Source: Pseudomonadota bacterium (GTDB lineage Bacteria; Pseudomonadota; Alphaproteobacteria; Rhizobiales; Tepidamorphaceae). Taken from it: a stretch of DNA of 64,000 nt. The notes under the pieces are model-generated. The model was not told the DNA's origin. It did no database searches and saw only the letters and a list, made by a program, of their open reading frames with translations. Where the stretch lies: assembly GCA_023458595.1 (NCBI GenBank), contig JAEWYT010000006.1, forward strand, positions 3,116-67,115, written 5' to 3'. The translations under genes were made by a program, and so were the position numbers. This document shows, piece by piece, positions 28,919 through 41,518 of this stretch (positions are counted from its first letter, which is position 1; each line of letters opens with the position of its first letter).

Positions 28919-29480
28919 CCGGACCGCACGTCCCGTCCCTCGCCGCGCGGCTGCGCCCGGCGCTCGGGCCAGCCGTCACCTTCGCCGCGATCGCCGCCGC
29001 GACGCTCCTCGCCGCTATCGGAACATCGCTCCATATCCGGGGTTTCGCGCCGCTGCCGCGCACCGGCGTCGCGCTGTTGGTGCTCGCCGTGCCGCCTGCC
29101 CTCGCGGGCGGCGTCCTGTCCTGCGTGATCGACGTCCTGCTGCCCCGCGCCGGCCGCACCCGTCGCGGCATCGGCATGCTGGCCGGGCTCGCCACGATCG
29201 GCCTTGCCGCCAGCATCGCCGTCTTCGCCCTCGTCTACCGCGACGCCTATCCGGAGGAATTCGCGCCGCTTCTGAGCATGGCCGGCCTGCACGAGGCCGT
29301 CTGGACGGTGATTTCGGCGACCTATCTGTTCCTGGTCTTCGCGCCGGCCCTCTACCTGCCGCTCGGGCCCGTCGCCGTCCTCGCCCTCGCCACGCTCTAC
29401 GCGCTCCGGCGGCCCTCATTGAGGCCGCTTCCGTATTCTGTTAGAGACCGCTCTTCCGTTCACGACATCGAAAAGAGCCG

Positions 29481-29484
<4 letters not shown>
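28915..29484 (+). CDS. Unrecognised four-span membrane protein
   Basis: A 189-aa protein I do not recognise. It has about four hydrophobic segments (about residues 20-38, 49-72, 85-105 and 127-165) joined by short basic loops (DVLLPRAGRTRRG). It begins with a four-base overlap with the BASS-like transporter and ends with a four-base overlap with purB, so it is translated in step with both. The frame extending further upstream is antiparallel noise inside the transporter gene. Confidence 0.7.
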
Positions 29485-30788
<1,304 letters not shown>

Positions 30789-30911
30789 GCCGATCGCCCA
30801 CGGTCCGAGACGCGGGCTGGCCCTGCTCCTCACCACGAGAGTCCCGCGTTGCGCCCTAAAGGGCGCGTCTCGAAGGGCGGGGAAAACCGCCGGCGCCGCG
30901 CATGACGAAAA

Positions 30912-30935
30912 ACGGCCCGGGAACGCCCGGGCCGT
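30912..30935 (-). terminator. Rho-independent terminator of the zeta inhibitor gene
   Basis: Perfect 10-base arms ACGGCCCGGG and CCCGGGCCGT with a 4-base loop. The T-run (TTTTTCG) is on the minus strand, 43 bases after that gene's stop. Confidence 0.9.
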
Positions 30936-30977
30936 CTGAAACCGAAAAAAGTCTCCGAAAAAGGGCGTTTCCGGTAC

Positions 30978-31301
30978 TCAGCCCTCGTTCTGAAGCTGCT
31001 CCATCGCCGTGACCAGCAATTCGTCCATGGTGCGGCGGATCTGGTGGTCGGACTGATCGACGCCGGCCGCGTCGAAGTCGCCGCGGATCTTGCGGAAGAC
31101 GTCCTCGTGGCCGGCTTCCTCGAAGTCGGCGGCCACGACTTCCATGGCGTAAGCCGCGGCCGCGTCGCCGGTCTTGCCGAGCTTCTCGGCGGCCCAAAGG
31201 CCGAGCAGTCGGTTGCGCCGTGCCGTGGCTTTGAAGCGCATTTCCTCGTCGTGCGCGAATTTCTCCTCGAAACCCTTCTTGCGCCTCTCGAATTCAGACA
31301 T
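30978..31301 (-). CDS. ATPase inhibitor subunit zeta (DUF1476)
   Basis: A 107-aa helical protein of the DUF1476 family, known in alphaproteobacteria as the zeta subunit that blocks reverse rotation of F1-ATPase. The N-terminal inhibitory part FERRKKGFEEKFAHDEEMRF and RNRLLGLWAAEKLGK are highly characteristic. GGAGG lies 5 bases before the ATG at 31301; the longer in-frame reading frame is rejected. It lies alone on the minus strand between purB and purC, with its own terminator. Confidence 0.93.
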   Translation of the reverse strand: MSEFERRKKGFEEKFAHDEEMRFKATARRNRLLGLWAAEKLGKTGDAAAAYAMEVVAADFEEAGHEDVFRKIRGDFDAAGVDQSDHQIRRTMDELLVTAMEQLQNEG

Positions 31302-31607
31302 CCAAGCCTCCAGAAGAACACGCCCGGCCGTCCCGGCGAATTCCGCGCGGACGGCCTCGATCCGGGCCTTGCATACCCGTCCGCACACCCCAAATCAACA
31401 GCGCCAATCGCCCGATCCGACGGCTTTTCGACCCGCGGCAACCGTCAAACGGTCGCGCGTTGTATCGCCGGGGCGGATCGGATAGGGTGCCCGCGATTTT
31501 TGCGGACGAATCCGCCGTGTCGGTTCGTGCGTTTCTCCAGTAACATGCAAGGGCCCGGCGCCGCCCCTAGTCGAAAGCGCCCAAATCCTATGACAGGTCT
31601 GATCAGA

Positions 31608-32372
31608 ATGAACCGCCGCCGCAGAGTCTACGAAGGCAAGGCCAAGATTCTCTATGAAGGCCCCGAGCCGGGAACCCTCGTCCAGCACTTCAAGGACGAC
31701 GCCACGGCCTTCAACAAGAAGAAACACGCCCAGATCGAGGGCAAGGGTGTGCTCAACAACCGGATTTCCGAGCACATCTTCGAGCACCTCAACCAGATCG
31801 GCGTGCCGACCCATTTCATCCGGCGGCTCAACATGCGCGAGCAGCTGATCCGCGAGGTGGAGATCATCCCGCTCGAGGTCGTCGTGCGCAACGTCGCCGC
31901 CGGCTCGCTGTCGCAGCGCCTCGGCATCGACGAGGGCACGCAGCTGCCCCGCTCGATCATCGAGTTCTACTACAAGAACGATGAGCTCGGCGATCCGATG
32001 GTCTCCGAGGAGCACATCACCGCGTTCGGCTGGGCGAGCCCGCAGGAGATCGACGACATCATGTCGCTGGCGCTGCGCGTCAACGACTTCCTGTCCGGCC
32101 TGTTCCTCGGCGTTGGCATCCGGCTGGTCGACTTCAAGGTCGAGTTCGGCCGCCTCTACGAGGGCGACATGATGCGCGTCGTGCTGGCCGACGAGATCAG
32201 CCCGGATTCCTGCCGCCTGTGGGACATCCAGTCGGGCGACAAGCTCGACAAGGACCGGTTCCGCCGCGACATGGGCGGCCTCGTGGAGGCCTATCAGGAA
32301 GTCGCCCGCCGCCTCGGCATCATGGTCGGCAACGAGCCCAACGTGCCGCGCGGCCCGGTTCTGGTGAAGTAG
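31608..32372 (+). CDS. purC: Phosphoribosylaminoimidazole-succinocarboxamide synthase (PurC)
   Basis: A 254-aa SAICAR synthase that joins aspartate to CAIR with ATP. MNRRRRVYEGKAKILYEGPE is the usual alphaproteobacterial start and VVVRNVAAGSLSQRLGI and VDFKVEFGRLYEGDMM are catalytic-core segments. Start 31608 gives exactly the family length; an ATG at 31590 would add six residues. It heads purC-purS-fkbM-purQ-gst-purL. The 306 bases between this start and the divergent zeta inhibitor hold both promoters; no operator could be recognised. Confidence 0.96.
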   Translation: MNRRRRVYEGKAKILYEGPEPGTLVQHFKDDATAFNKKKHAQIEGKGVLNNRISEHIFEHLNQIGVPTHFIRRLNMREQLIREVEIIPLEVVVRNVAAGSLSQRLGIDEGTQLPRSIIEFYYKNDELGDPMVSEEHITAFGWASPQEIDDIMSLALRVNDFLSGLFLGVGIRLVDFKVEFGRLYEGDMMRVVLADEISPDSCRLWDIQSGDKLDKDRFRRDMGGLVEAYQEVARRLGIMVGNEPNVPRGPVLVK

Positions 32373-32388
32373 GGGCACTGTTGCGCTG

Positions 32389-32628
32389 ATGAAGGCACGC
32401 GTCACCGTCACCCTCAAGAACGGCGTCCTCGATCCGCAGGGCAAGGCGATCCAGCACGCCCTCTCCTCGCTCGGCTTCGACGGCGTCGAGGATGTGCGCC
32501 AGGGCAAGCTGATCGAGCTCGAACTTGCCGGAAAGGACCGCGACGAGGCGAAGGCCGAACTCGAGGCGATGTGCGAGAAGCTGCTCGCCAACACGGTGAT
32601 CGAGAACTACTCGATCGAGCTGGTGTAG
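32389..32628 (+). CDS. purS: Phosphoribosylformylglycinamidine synthase subunit PurS
   Basis: A 79-aa subunit (MKARVTVTLKNGVLDPQGKA, then LGFDGVEDVRQGKLIELEL) of the three-part FGAM synthase. It bridges the glutaminase PurQ and the synthase PurL. Length is normal. It starts 16 bases after purC. Its presence agrees with the short (738-aa) PurL encoded downstream, which needs PurS and PurQ. Confidence 0.96.
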   Translation: MKARVTVTLKNGVLDPQGKAIQHALSSLGFDGVEDVRQGKLIELELAGKDRDEAKAELEAMCEKLLANTVIENYSIELV

Positions 32629-32661
32629 GCCGCTACCGCTCAGCGCACCTCCGGGCACAGA

Positions 32662-33402
32662 ATGACAAGCTCGCTCGGCCGGATCTGGAAAAAACGCATC
32701 CGGCCCTTCATCCCGTTCCCCAAGCAGCGGACGCTGAAGCTCTGGTTTCCGCCCTATCACGACCGCAACGTCGCCCATCTGATCAACCTGCATCGGGTCG
32801 ACCTGGTGCTCGACGTCGGCGCCAATATCGGCCAGTACGCCCGCAGGCTGCGCGCCGGCGGCTATAAGGGCCGCATCCTCTCCTTCGAGCCGCTGGTCGA
32901 GGCCTGGGCGCAGGCCGCGGCGCAGGCGGCGAAGGATCCGCTCTGGGACATCGCCCCGCCGATGGCGCTCGCCGCCGAGACCGGCACGGCGACGCTCAAC
33001 GTCACCCGCGATTCCTCCCTCGCCTCGCTGCAGAAGCCGCTCGAAGGCTCCGGCCCCGCCGGGCTTGCGGTCGAGCGCACCGAGACCGTCGAGTGCCGCA
33101 CCCTCGACGACGCCGCGGCCGACGCGCTGGCGAAGGCGAAGCGCCCGTTCCTCAAGATCGACGTGCAGGGCTTCGAGAAGCCGGTTCTCGCCGGCGCGAC
33201 GAAGACGCTCGCCGCCTGCGTCGGCGTCCAGATCGAACTGTCCCTCGACCCGCTCTACGAGGGCGAGCCTGGCTACCTGGAGATGCTGAACCTCCTGGAG
33301 GCCCAGGGCTTCCGCCTCGCCTTCACGCTGCCGGTGCAGAGCAAGCAGAGGCTCGGCCCCATGGACCAGTTCGACGGGCTCCTGTTCCGGCGGGAGGCCT
33401 GA
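32662..33402 (+). CDS. FkbM family methyltransferase
   Basis: A 246-aa S-adenosylmethionine-dependent methyltransferase. The SAM site is VDLVLDVGANIGQYARRLRA at about residues 48-67, followed by GRILSFEPLVEAW, and KIDVQGFEKPVLAGA is the conserved FkbM segment at about 168-182. Family members methylate sugar or polyketide hydroxyl groups. The start is 33 bases after purS and purQ follows by 80 bases, so it is probably co-transcribed with the purine genes, without a known link to that pathway. Confidence 0.88.
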   Translation: MTSSLGRIWKKRIRPFIPFPKQRTLKLWFPPYHDRNVAHLINLHRVDLVLDVGANIGQYARRLRAGGYKGRILSFEPLVEAWAQAAAQAAKDPLWDIAPPMALAAETGTATLNVTRDSSLASLQKPLEGSGPAGLAVERTETVECRTLDDAAADALAKAKRPFLKIDVQGFEKPVLAGATKTLAACVGVQIELSLDPLYEGEPGYLEMLNLLEAQGFRLAFTLPVQSKQRLGPMDQFDGLLFRREA

Positions 33403-33482
33403 CAAATGGGGCGCGCTGTGCCATTGATGCGGCTCGACTCCCGATTCCGAACCGTTTCGCCTGCCGCGACCAGGAAGTCCGC

Positions 33483-34178
33483 ATGAAATCGGCAATCGTT
33501 CTCTTTCCCGGCATCAACCGCGAGCGCGACATGGCTCGCGCCCTGAAGATCGCGAGCGGCCGCGAGCCGAAGATCGTCTGGCACAAGGAAACCGAGCTTC
33601 CGGACACCGATCTGGTGGTGATCCCGGGCGGCTTCTCCTACGGCGACTACCTGCGCTGCGGCGCGATCGCCGCGCGCTCGCCGATCATGCGCGACGTGAT
33701 CGCGAAGGCGGAGGCCGGCGTCACCGTGCTCGGCGTCTGCAACGGCTTCCAGGTGCTGACCGAGACCGGCCTGCTGCCCGGCGCGCTGATGCGCAACGCC
33801 GACCTGAAGTTCGTCTGTCGCAACGTCGACCTGCGCGTCGAGAACACGGGTACCCGCTTCACCAGCGCCTACGACAGGGGCCAGGTGATCCGGGTGCCGG
33901 TCGCCCACGGCGACGGAAACTATTTCGCCGACGACGAGACCCTCGAAGTGCTCGAAGGCGACGGCCGGGTGGTGTTCCGCTACTGCGAGCCCGACGGCGA
34001 GCCGACGAACGGCGCCAATCCGAACGGCTCGATCCGCAACATCGCCGGCATCCTCAACGCGCGCGGCAACGTGCTCGGCCTGATGCCGCACCCCGAGGAC
34101 CACGTGGAGGCCGCGCAAGGGTCGACCGACGGGCTCGGCATCTTCGCGAGCATGGTCGCGGCGCTGGAGACCGCTTGA
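33483..34178 (+). CDS. purQ: Phosphoribosylformylglycinamidine synthase subunit PurQ
   Basis: A 231-aa class I glutamine amidotransferase that supplies ammonia to PurL. The triad is complete: C86 in LGVCNGFQVL, and H203 and E205 in LMPHPEDHVE. MKSAIVLFPGINRERDMARA is the standard opening. The in-frame extension upstream (within the fkbM region) is discarded. The last base of its stop codon is the first base of the gst start. Confidence 0.96.
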   Translation: MKSAIVLFPGINRERDMARALKIASGREPKIVWHKETELPDTDLVVIPGGFSYGDYLRCGAIAARSPIMRDVIAKAEAGVTVLGVCNGFQVLTETGLLPGALMRNADLKFVCRNVDLRVENTGTRFTSAYDRGQVIRVPVAHGDGNYFADDETLEVLEGDGRVVFRYCEPDGEPTNGANPNGSIRNIAGILNARGNVLGLMPHPEDHVEAAQGSTDGLGIFASMVAALETA

Positions 34179-34845
34179 TGGCCGAAGCGGCCGGCGTCAC
34201 GCTCTACGGCGCCCCCTACTCCGTCTACGTGCGCATCGCCATGCTGGCGCTTGCGGAAAAAGGTGTCGCCTACACGCTCGAGCCGGTCGACATCTTCACC
34301 GCGAGCGCGGAGACCGAGGCCTATCTGGCGCTCAATCCCTTCGGCAAGATCCCGACGCTGAAGCACGGCGACTTCGCGCTCTACGAGACGCAGGCCATCG
34401 CCCGCTACGTCGACGAGGTCTTCGACGGCCCGGCCCTGCAGCCCGCCGGGCCGAAGGCGCGCGCCCGCATGGGCCAGGTGATGGGGATCGTCGATTCCTT
34501 CGCCTATCGCACTCTCGTCTGGGACGTCTACGTCGCCCACACCGCCCGCACGGCAGGCGGCGGGGCCGAGCACGGAGAGCGGATCGAGGCCGCCCTTCCG
34601 CTCGCCACGACATGCCTCGCCGAGTTCGACCGCCTCCTCGGCGACGGCCCCTGGTTCGGCGGGGCGCAGGTTTCCCTCGCCGATTTGCATGCGATGCCGG
34701 TCTTCGGCTATTTCCGCACCGTTCCCGAGGCGGAAACGCTTCTTTCCGGGTTTCCCGGTCTTCAGGACTGGTGGGCGAACGTCAGCGCCCGCGATAGCTG
34801 GCGCACCGTCTCGCAATTCCCGTCACGCTCGCAACAACGACAGAC

Positions 34846-34849
<4 letters not shown>
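34178..34849 (+). CDS. Glutathione S-transferase family protein
   Basis: A 223-aa GST. Residues 6-82 form the thioredoxin-like N-terminal domain (LYGAPYSVYVRIAMLALAEK, NPFGKIPTLKHGDFALYETQ with the cis-proline and ET pair that bind glutathione). Residues about 90-210 form the helical domain with GDGPWFGGAQVSLADLHAMP. The exact reaction is unknown. It overlaps purQ by one base and purL by four, so its translation is tied to two purine enzymes; an in-frame TTG one codon upstream is also possible. Confidence 0.9.
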
Positions 34850-37062
<2,213 letters not shown>

Positions 37063-37096
37063 CCCCCGGACGAGGCAACAACGGCGAGGCGCCACC

Positions 37097-37333
37097 ATGG
37101 CGATGGACGCGCGAGAAATCGAGAAACTGATCAAGACCCGCATCCCCGATGCGACCGTCACCATCCGTGACCTCGCCGGCGACGGCGACCATTATGCCGC
37201 TTCCGTGGTGTCGGAGCAGTTTCGCGGCAAGTCGCGGGTCCAGCAGCACCAGATGGTCTACGAGGCCCTGCGCGGCTCGATGGGCGGCGCCTTGCACGCG
37301 CTTGCGCTTCAGACGAGCGCGCCCGAGAACTGA
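37097..37333 (+). CDS. BolA family protein
   Basis: A 78-aa BolA-like protein (IEKLIKTRIPDATVTIRDLA, then HYAASVVSEQFRGKSRVQQH, then MVYEALRGSMGG). BolA proteins bind monothiol glutaredoxins through a shared iron-sulfur cluster and act in iron-sulfur trafficking and iron sensing. A glutaredoxin gene follows after 103 bases, supporting that pairing. Two ATGs six bases apart could both serve; the upstream one is given. The conserved histidine is in QQHQMVY. Confidence 0.93.
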   Translation: MAMDAREIEKLIKTRIPDATVTIRDLAGDGDHYAASVVSEQFRGKSRVQQHQMVYEALRGSMGGALHALALQTSAPEN

Positions 37334-37436
37334 CCGGCGGCTGGAATTTGTCCTCCGCCTCACTACTTGCTCCGACGAGCGACACTATCCGGCGGCCGGG
37401 GTCCGGCGCCGCAACAGACCGAAAGGACGACCCGAA

Positions 37437-37778
37437 ATGACCACCGCCCACGACAGGATCGATGCCGAAGTGAAGGGCAACGACGTCCTGCTGTTCATGA
37501 AGGGCACTCCGGCCTTCCCGCAGTGCGGGTTCTCCGGCCAAGTGGTGCAGATCCTCGATTACCTCGGCGTGCCCTACAAGGGCGTGAACGTGCTGGAGGA
37601 TGCCGAGCTTCGCCAGGGCATCAAGGAATACACGAACTGGCCGACCATCCCGCAGCTCTACGTGAAGGGCGAGTTCGTCGGCGGGTGCGACATCATCCGC
37701 GAGATGTTCCAGGCGGGCGAGCTTCAGCAGCTCTTCGCCGAGCGTGGCGTCGCCTCGGAAGACAACGCCGCGAGCTGA
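37437..37778 (+). CDS. grxD: Monothiol glutaredoxin (Grx4/GrxD)
   Basis: A 113-aa monothiol glutaredoxin with active-site motif C30-G-F-S33 (GTPAFPQCGFSG). YTNWPTIPQLYVKGEFVGGC and DIIREM are the glutathione-contacting segments. It carries [2Fe-2S] clusters, typically as a complex with BolA, whose gene is just upstream. AAGGA lies 10 bases before the ATG; a longer in-frame reading frame overlapping bolA is rejected. It ends the purine-linked plus-strand run. Confidence 0.95.
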   Translation: MTTAHDRIDAEVKGNDVLLFMKGTPAFPQCGFSGQVVQILDYLGVPYKGVNVLEDAELRQGIKEYTNWPTIPQLYVKGEFVGGCDIIREMFQAGELQQLFAERGVASEDNAAS

Positions 37779-37859
37779 CGCCGATATCGGCCGGCGGACT
37801 ACGCCTCGTCCGCCCGACACCTCCTGAAACAGGTGCCGACGTCCCTCGCGGGGCGGTCG

Positions 37860-40800
37860 TCAGCTGCTGGACGCGACCTTGTCGTTGCCCTTCTTCGGCA
37901 GCACGAAGCGTTCCTTGTACTCCTGCAGGAACCCGTCGAGCGTATCGACGGCGGCGACCCGGGCGACCAGATCGCTGAACTCGGCCGCGCTCTCCGGAAC
38001 CGGCATCGTCACGACGTCGAAGGAATGGGCGTCGGCGCTCGCCGCCATCTTCGGCAGGTATTTCGTGCGGATACGCTGCAGGCCGAGCTGGTCGTGCGCC
38101 AATCCGTAGGAGATCACCGTGCGCATCACGAGCGCCCGCTCGGCCTCGGTCAGCGGCCCGGTCTTGTCCCAGGCGTCGCCGAGGCCGCGCTCATAGGCTT
38201 CCGCCGCGTCCTGCCAGCGCTCGCCGTCCCACAGCACCTCGGCACGGATCTGGTCGACCTCCTTGCCCTCCGCCGAGGCGAGAACGTCGAGGGCGAGGTC
38301 CAGGCGGCTGGTCTCGGCGAGAGCACGCGCCTCGAGCAGCAGGCGCTGATAGGCGACCTCGCGCGGCAGCACCCCCTGGCGGGTGCGCGACAGCACCACG
38401 ATCGCCTCCGCCGGCTTGCGGTTCATCAGGTAGATCCAGGCGAGTTTCGCCGCGACCTCGGCCCGCTCCGCGCCTTTCAGGCGGTGGTCGACCTGATGGC
38501 GCAGCAGATCGGCGGCCTGTTGCAGCAGGTCGACCTCGACCATGCGGTCGGCGAGCGAGCGGATAATCTCGTCGCCCTTGTGCCCGATCGGCGTCAGCTC
38601 GCGGAAATCGTAGTAGAGCGCCAGGGCGTCGACGGGCGGTATCCGGTCGGCGCGGCCGCCGAGGAACAGTTCCTCGAAGGCGTGGTTCATGTCGTCCTGC
38701 AGGGCCCGCGTCGTCGGCGAATCCGAGTTTGCGACGGTCGCCGACTTCATGATCTCGAAGGCCCGGTAGTAGTCGAACTTCTCGGCGGACAGATTGGCGA
38801 GCAGCCGCAGCGCGTGCAGCTCGATCTCGTCGCCCCGCCACGACAGCGCGAGCCGCTCGAGTTCGTCGATGGTTTCCTCCGTCTTGGCGGAGCCGTACAT
38901 GTTCTGCCGCAGTTCGGCGCGGTAGAGCTGCGCTTCGGCGACCAGACGGCGGTCGCCCGCCGCGATGACGTCGTCGAAGCCCTTGAGCGCGTTGGATTTC
39001 TGCCCCAGCGCCGTCTGCAGGCGCGCATCGAGCAGGACGATCTGCGGATCGGTCTTGCTCGGGTCCTGGGTCTCGCCGAGTTCGGCCAGCAGCACCGCCG
39101 CGGCGGCTATGTCGTTGGCCTCCAGCGCCGCCTCGGCCGCCGCCAGACGGAACTGCTTCTGCCGCTCCGCCGTATAGCTGGAAAGGGCCGGCTCGCCGTT
39201 CCTGAAGGCAGTCGACGCGGCGATCCAGTTGCCGAGCTGCGTCTCGGCGACGCCGCGCCACAACGCCACGTCCGAGCTGCGGTTCAGCCCGAACGTGTCG
39301 AATTCCCGGATTGCCTCCTCCGGCCTGCGCATCATCACCATGGCGATGCCGCGCAGGGCCCGCACCGTGGGGTCGCGCATCGAGGCGGGATCCTCCTGCT
39401 CGACGAGATCGAGCTGCGCCAGCGCCTCCGCGCCGAGATCGGTACCGAGCAGCGCCCGAGCCATCTGCAGGCGTGCGCCCGTGCGGCTCGATTCCTCGGC
39501 GAGCGCGGTCTCGCGCACGTGACGGGCGAGCAGCTGGTAGACCGCGCCGGGATCGAGCTTGCTGTCGTCGATGCTGTCGACGAAGCCGGGCCTGGCCTCG
39601 TCGAAGGCGGCCCCGCGCCGCGGCGCGTAGGACATGCTCACGTCCGACATGACCAGGCCGCGGTCACGATGGATGCGGACGTCCTGGCCATCGAAAGTGA
39701 CCTGAAGGTCGTCGGCGATCGGGTTCACGACCAGGCCGTGAATCGTGGTCGGCGCCGAGAACTCCACGAAATTGAACGGCTTCGGGATGGCCCGCGTCGG
39801 CGGCATCGCCGTCGCCACGAACAGCCGGTCGGCACCGGTCCGGTCGCGGATTTCGTGCACCGCGTCGGCGGTCGGGAAGGTGACGATCGCCTCCGGCTCG
39901 CCGTTCTCGTCGAGCGAACGGGTGAGACTGAGGGGCTGCGCCGGCTCGAGCATCACGTCACCGAGCGTGATGACCCACTTCGTCGGCTCGCCGCCGACCG
40001 TCGACAGCAGCGACCTGGCGAGCGTCAGCCGAAGGATCGACATGCCCTCGCTGCGCCAGCTGTCGACCGCGGAAACGTAGCCACTGAGATCCTTGCGCAG
40101 GAGCCGGGCATCGATCGGTTGCGGCGACTGGAACACCGCCCAGAGCGCACCTCCCCGCTCGAACACCGCCGCCGGGGTCGGCTGCTCGAACGGCAGCGTG
40201 AGCTTGACGGTCGACGCGAACCGGCGCGCCTCCGGCCGGACGTAGTCGACGTCGTCGCGCAGCGCCTGCGCCTCGGCGGGTTCGGATTCGTCGGCGGGCT
40301 GCGGCGCCGGTTCCTCGGCCTTCGCGACCGGTTGCGGATGCGCGTCCGGCTTCTCCGCCGGTTCGGGCGGGGCGCCCGCCTGTCGCGGCTCCGGGGCGAG
40401 GCTGTTCGCCTCTGTGTCGTAAGGCTTGACCGGCGCGCCCTCCCCCGCGGCGGGGTCCGGCGCCATTGCCGGACCGGACCGGGCCGGCATCGGCGGTGCG
40501 TCGGCGACGGACATGCCGTCGGTGTCGATGGGCCCGAGAACGGCCACGCCGGCGTCCGCGCTTCCCGGCGCCGTCACGTCGATGACATAGGCGTTGTCTT
40601 CCTGGAAGCCGCGGACGGGCGCTTCGGGGTCGACCGTCATACGGACCTCGAGGCCGTTCTCGCCGAGGCGCGACTCCAGATTCGTCACGTAAGGCGGCAG
40701 AAGCGGTTTCAGACCGTCGAGCTCGATGCGGGCGGCCCTGTCGAAGAAGATGTCGGCCTTGTCGACCCGCCGCACGATCCGCGCGGTCGGTTGCTGGTCG

Positions 40801-41402
40801 AACAGGAACACGAAGCGCGTGAAGGTCGGCAGGCTGTTGACGCGCACCTCGACCGGCTTCGACTTGCGGAACCTCTCGAGAAGCTCGCGCTCGCGCTGGC
40901 GCTTCTCCGTCTCTTCCGCCCGGCGGGCGAGCTCGGCGACGACCTCCTGGGGGAGCCCCGGCGGGAGACCGACCCAGCCGCTCGGCAACAGGTCGATGAA
41001 CAGCTTCTCGCCGGCTTCCATGGTGTTCACGGTCACCGGCTGGGCGAGCGCCAGCCGGATCGCCCCGCCGTCGGGATCGCGCCGCGCGGCGGTGACGTAG
41101 TTGCCGATGATGTGGTGCAGCCGCGACACGCCCGGCGCGGTCGGTTCCTTGAAACCGATCACCAGGACGCCCGTCGACGCGACCACTTTGAATTCCGGCA
41201 CGTCCTTGTCGAAGGTGATGATCATACGGGCGAAAGTGCCGGTGTCGCTGGCGTCCATCTTGCTCGGCACCTGCGCGCGAGCATCGCCGGGGATGGCCAG
41301 GAGAGCGAAAAGGAGCAGGCAGCCGACCGCACGCGCCGTCCCGCAAGGGCAACGCGACAACAGGCCAGGGACGGCGGCGGCCAGGCCTTGTCCGGCTCTC
41401 AT
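37860..41402 (-). CDS. Large exported repeat protein of the flagellar locus, function unknown
   Basis: An 1180-aa protein. Residues about 25-45 (VGCLLLFALLAIPGDARAQ) are a signal peptide. Residues about 50-300 look like beta-rich AMIN-like repeats (FARMIITFDKDVPEFKVVAS; RFVFLFDQQPTARIVRRVDK). A Pro/Ala/Glu-rich linker is at about 310-380. Residues about 600-1130 are helical and alanine-rich with a TPR-like rhythm (SSYTAERQKQFRLAAAEAAL; AKLAWIYLMNRKPAEAIVVL). It is immediately downstream of motE on the same strand. A periplasmic scaffold for the motor, analogous to MotC-type proteins, is an inference from position. Confidence 0.85.
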   Translation of the reverse strand: MRAGQGLAAAVPGLLSRCPCGTARAVGCLLLFALLAIPGDARAQVPSKMDASDTGTFARMIITFDKDVPEFKVVASTGVLVIGFKEPTAPGVSRLHHIIGNYVTAARRDPDGGAIRLALAQPVTVNTMEAGEKLFIDLLPSGWVGLPPGLPQEVVAELARRAEETEKRQRERELLERFRKSKPVEVRVNSLPTFTRFVFLFDQQPTARIVRRVDKADIFFDRAARIELDGLKPLLPPYVTNLESRLGENGLEVRMTVDPEAPVRGFQEDNAYVIDVTAPGSADAGVAVLGPIDTDGMSVADAPPMPARSGPAMAPDPAAGEGAPVKPYDTEANSLAPEPRQAGAPPEPAEKPDAHPQPVAKAEEPAPQPADESEPAEAQALRDDVDYVRPEARRFASTVKLTLPFEQPTPAAVFERGGALWAVFQSPQPIDARLLRKDLSGYVSAVDSWRSEGMSILRLTLARSLLSTVGGEPTKWVITLGDVMLEPAQPLSLTRSLDENGEPEAIVTFPTADAVHEIRDRTGADRLFVATAMPPTRAIPKPFNFVEFSAPTTIHGLVVNPIADDLQVTFDGQDVRIHRDRGLVMSDVSMSYAPRRGAAFDEARPGFVDSIDDSKLDPGAVYQLLARHVRETALAEESSRTGARLQMARALLGTDLGAEALAQLDLVEQEDPASMRDPTVRALRGIAMVMMRRPEEAIREFDTFGLNRSSDVALWRGVAETQLGNWIAASTAFRNGEPALSSYTAERQKQFRLAAAEAALEANDIAAAAVLLAELGETQDPSKTDPQIVLLDARLQTALGQKSNALKGFDDVIAAGDRRLVAEAQLYRAELRQNMYGSAKTEETIDELERLALSWRGDEIELHALRLLANLSAEKFDYYRAFEIMKSATVANSDSPTTRALQDDMNHAFEELFLGGRADRIPPVDALALYYDFRELTPIGHKGDEIIRSLADRMVEVDLLQQAADLLRHQVDHRLKGAERAEVAAKLAWIYLMNRKPAEAIVVLSRTRQGVLPREVAYQRLLLEARALAETSRLDLALDVLASAEGKEVDQIRAEVLWDGERWQDAAEAYERGLGDAWDKTGPLTEAERALVMRTVISYGLAHDQLGLQRIRTKYLPKMAASADAHSFDVVTMPVPESAAEFSDLVARVAAVDTLDGFLQEYKERFVLPKKGNDKVASSS

Positions 41403-41518
41403 GCTTTCTCCGGGCGCTCGCCGTGACCGTCACGGCGCGACAAGAAACCTCGCGGTTCCGGAGAAAGCCTAGGTCAGGCGAGTAAATGGCGACTTAAGTC
41501 GATCATACGGATCGTAAG

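Noticed and set aside
37833..41426. 1197-codon open frame on the plus strand
   Set aside because: It is antisense to the 1180-aa repeat protein; its translation is Arg/His-rich with no domain, the usual shadow frame of GC-rich coding DNA.
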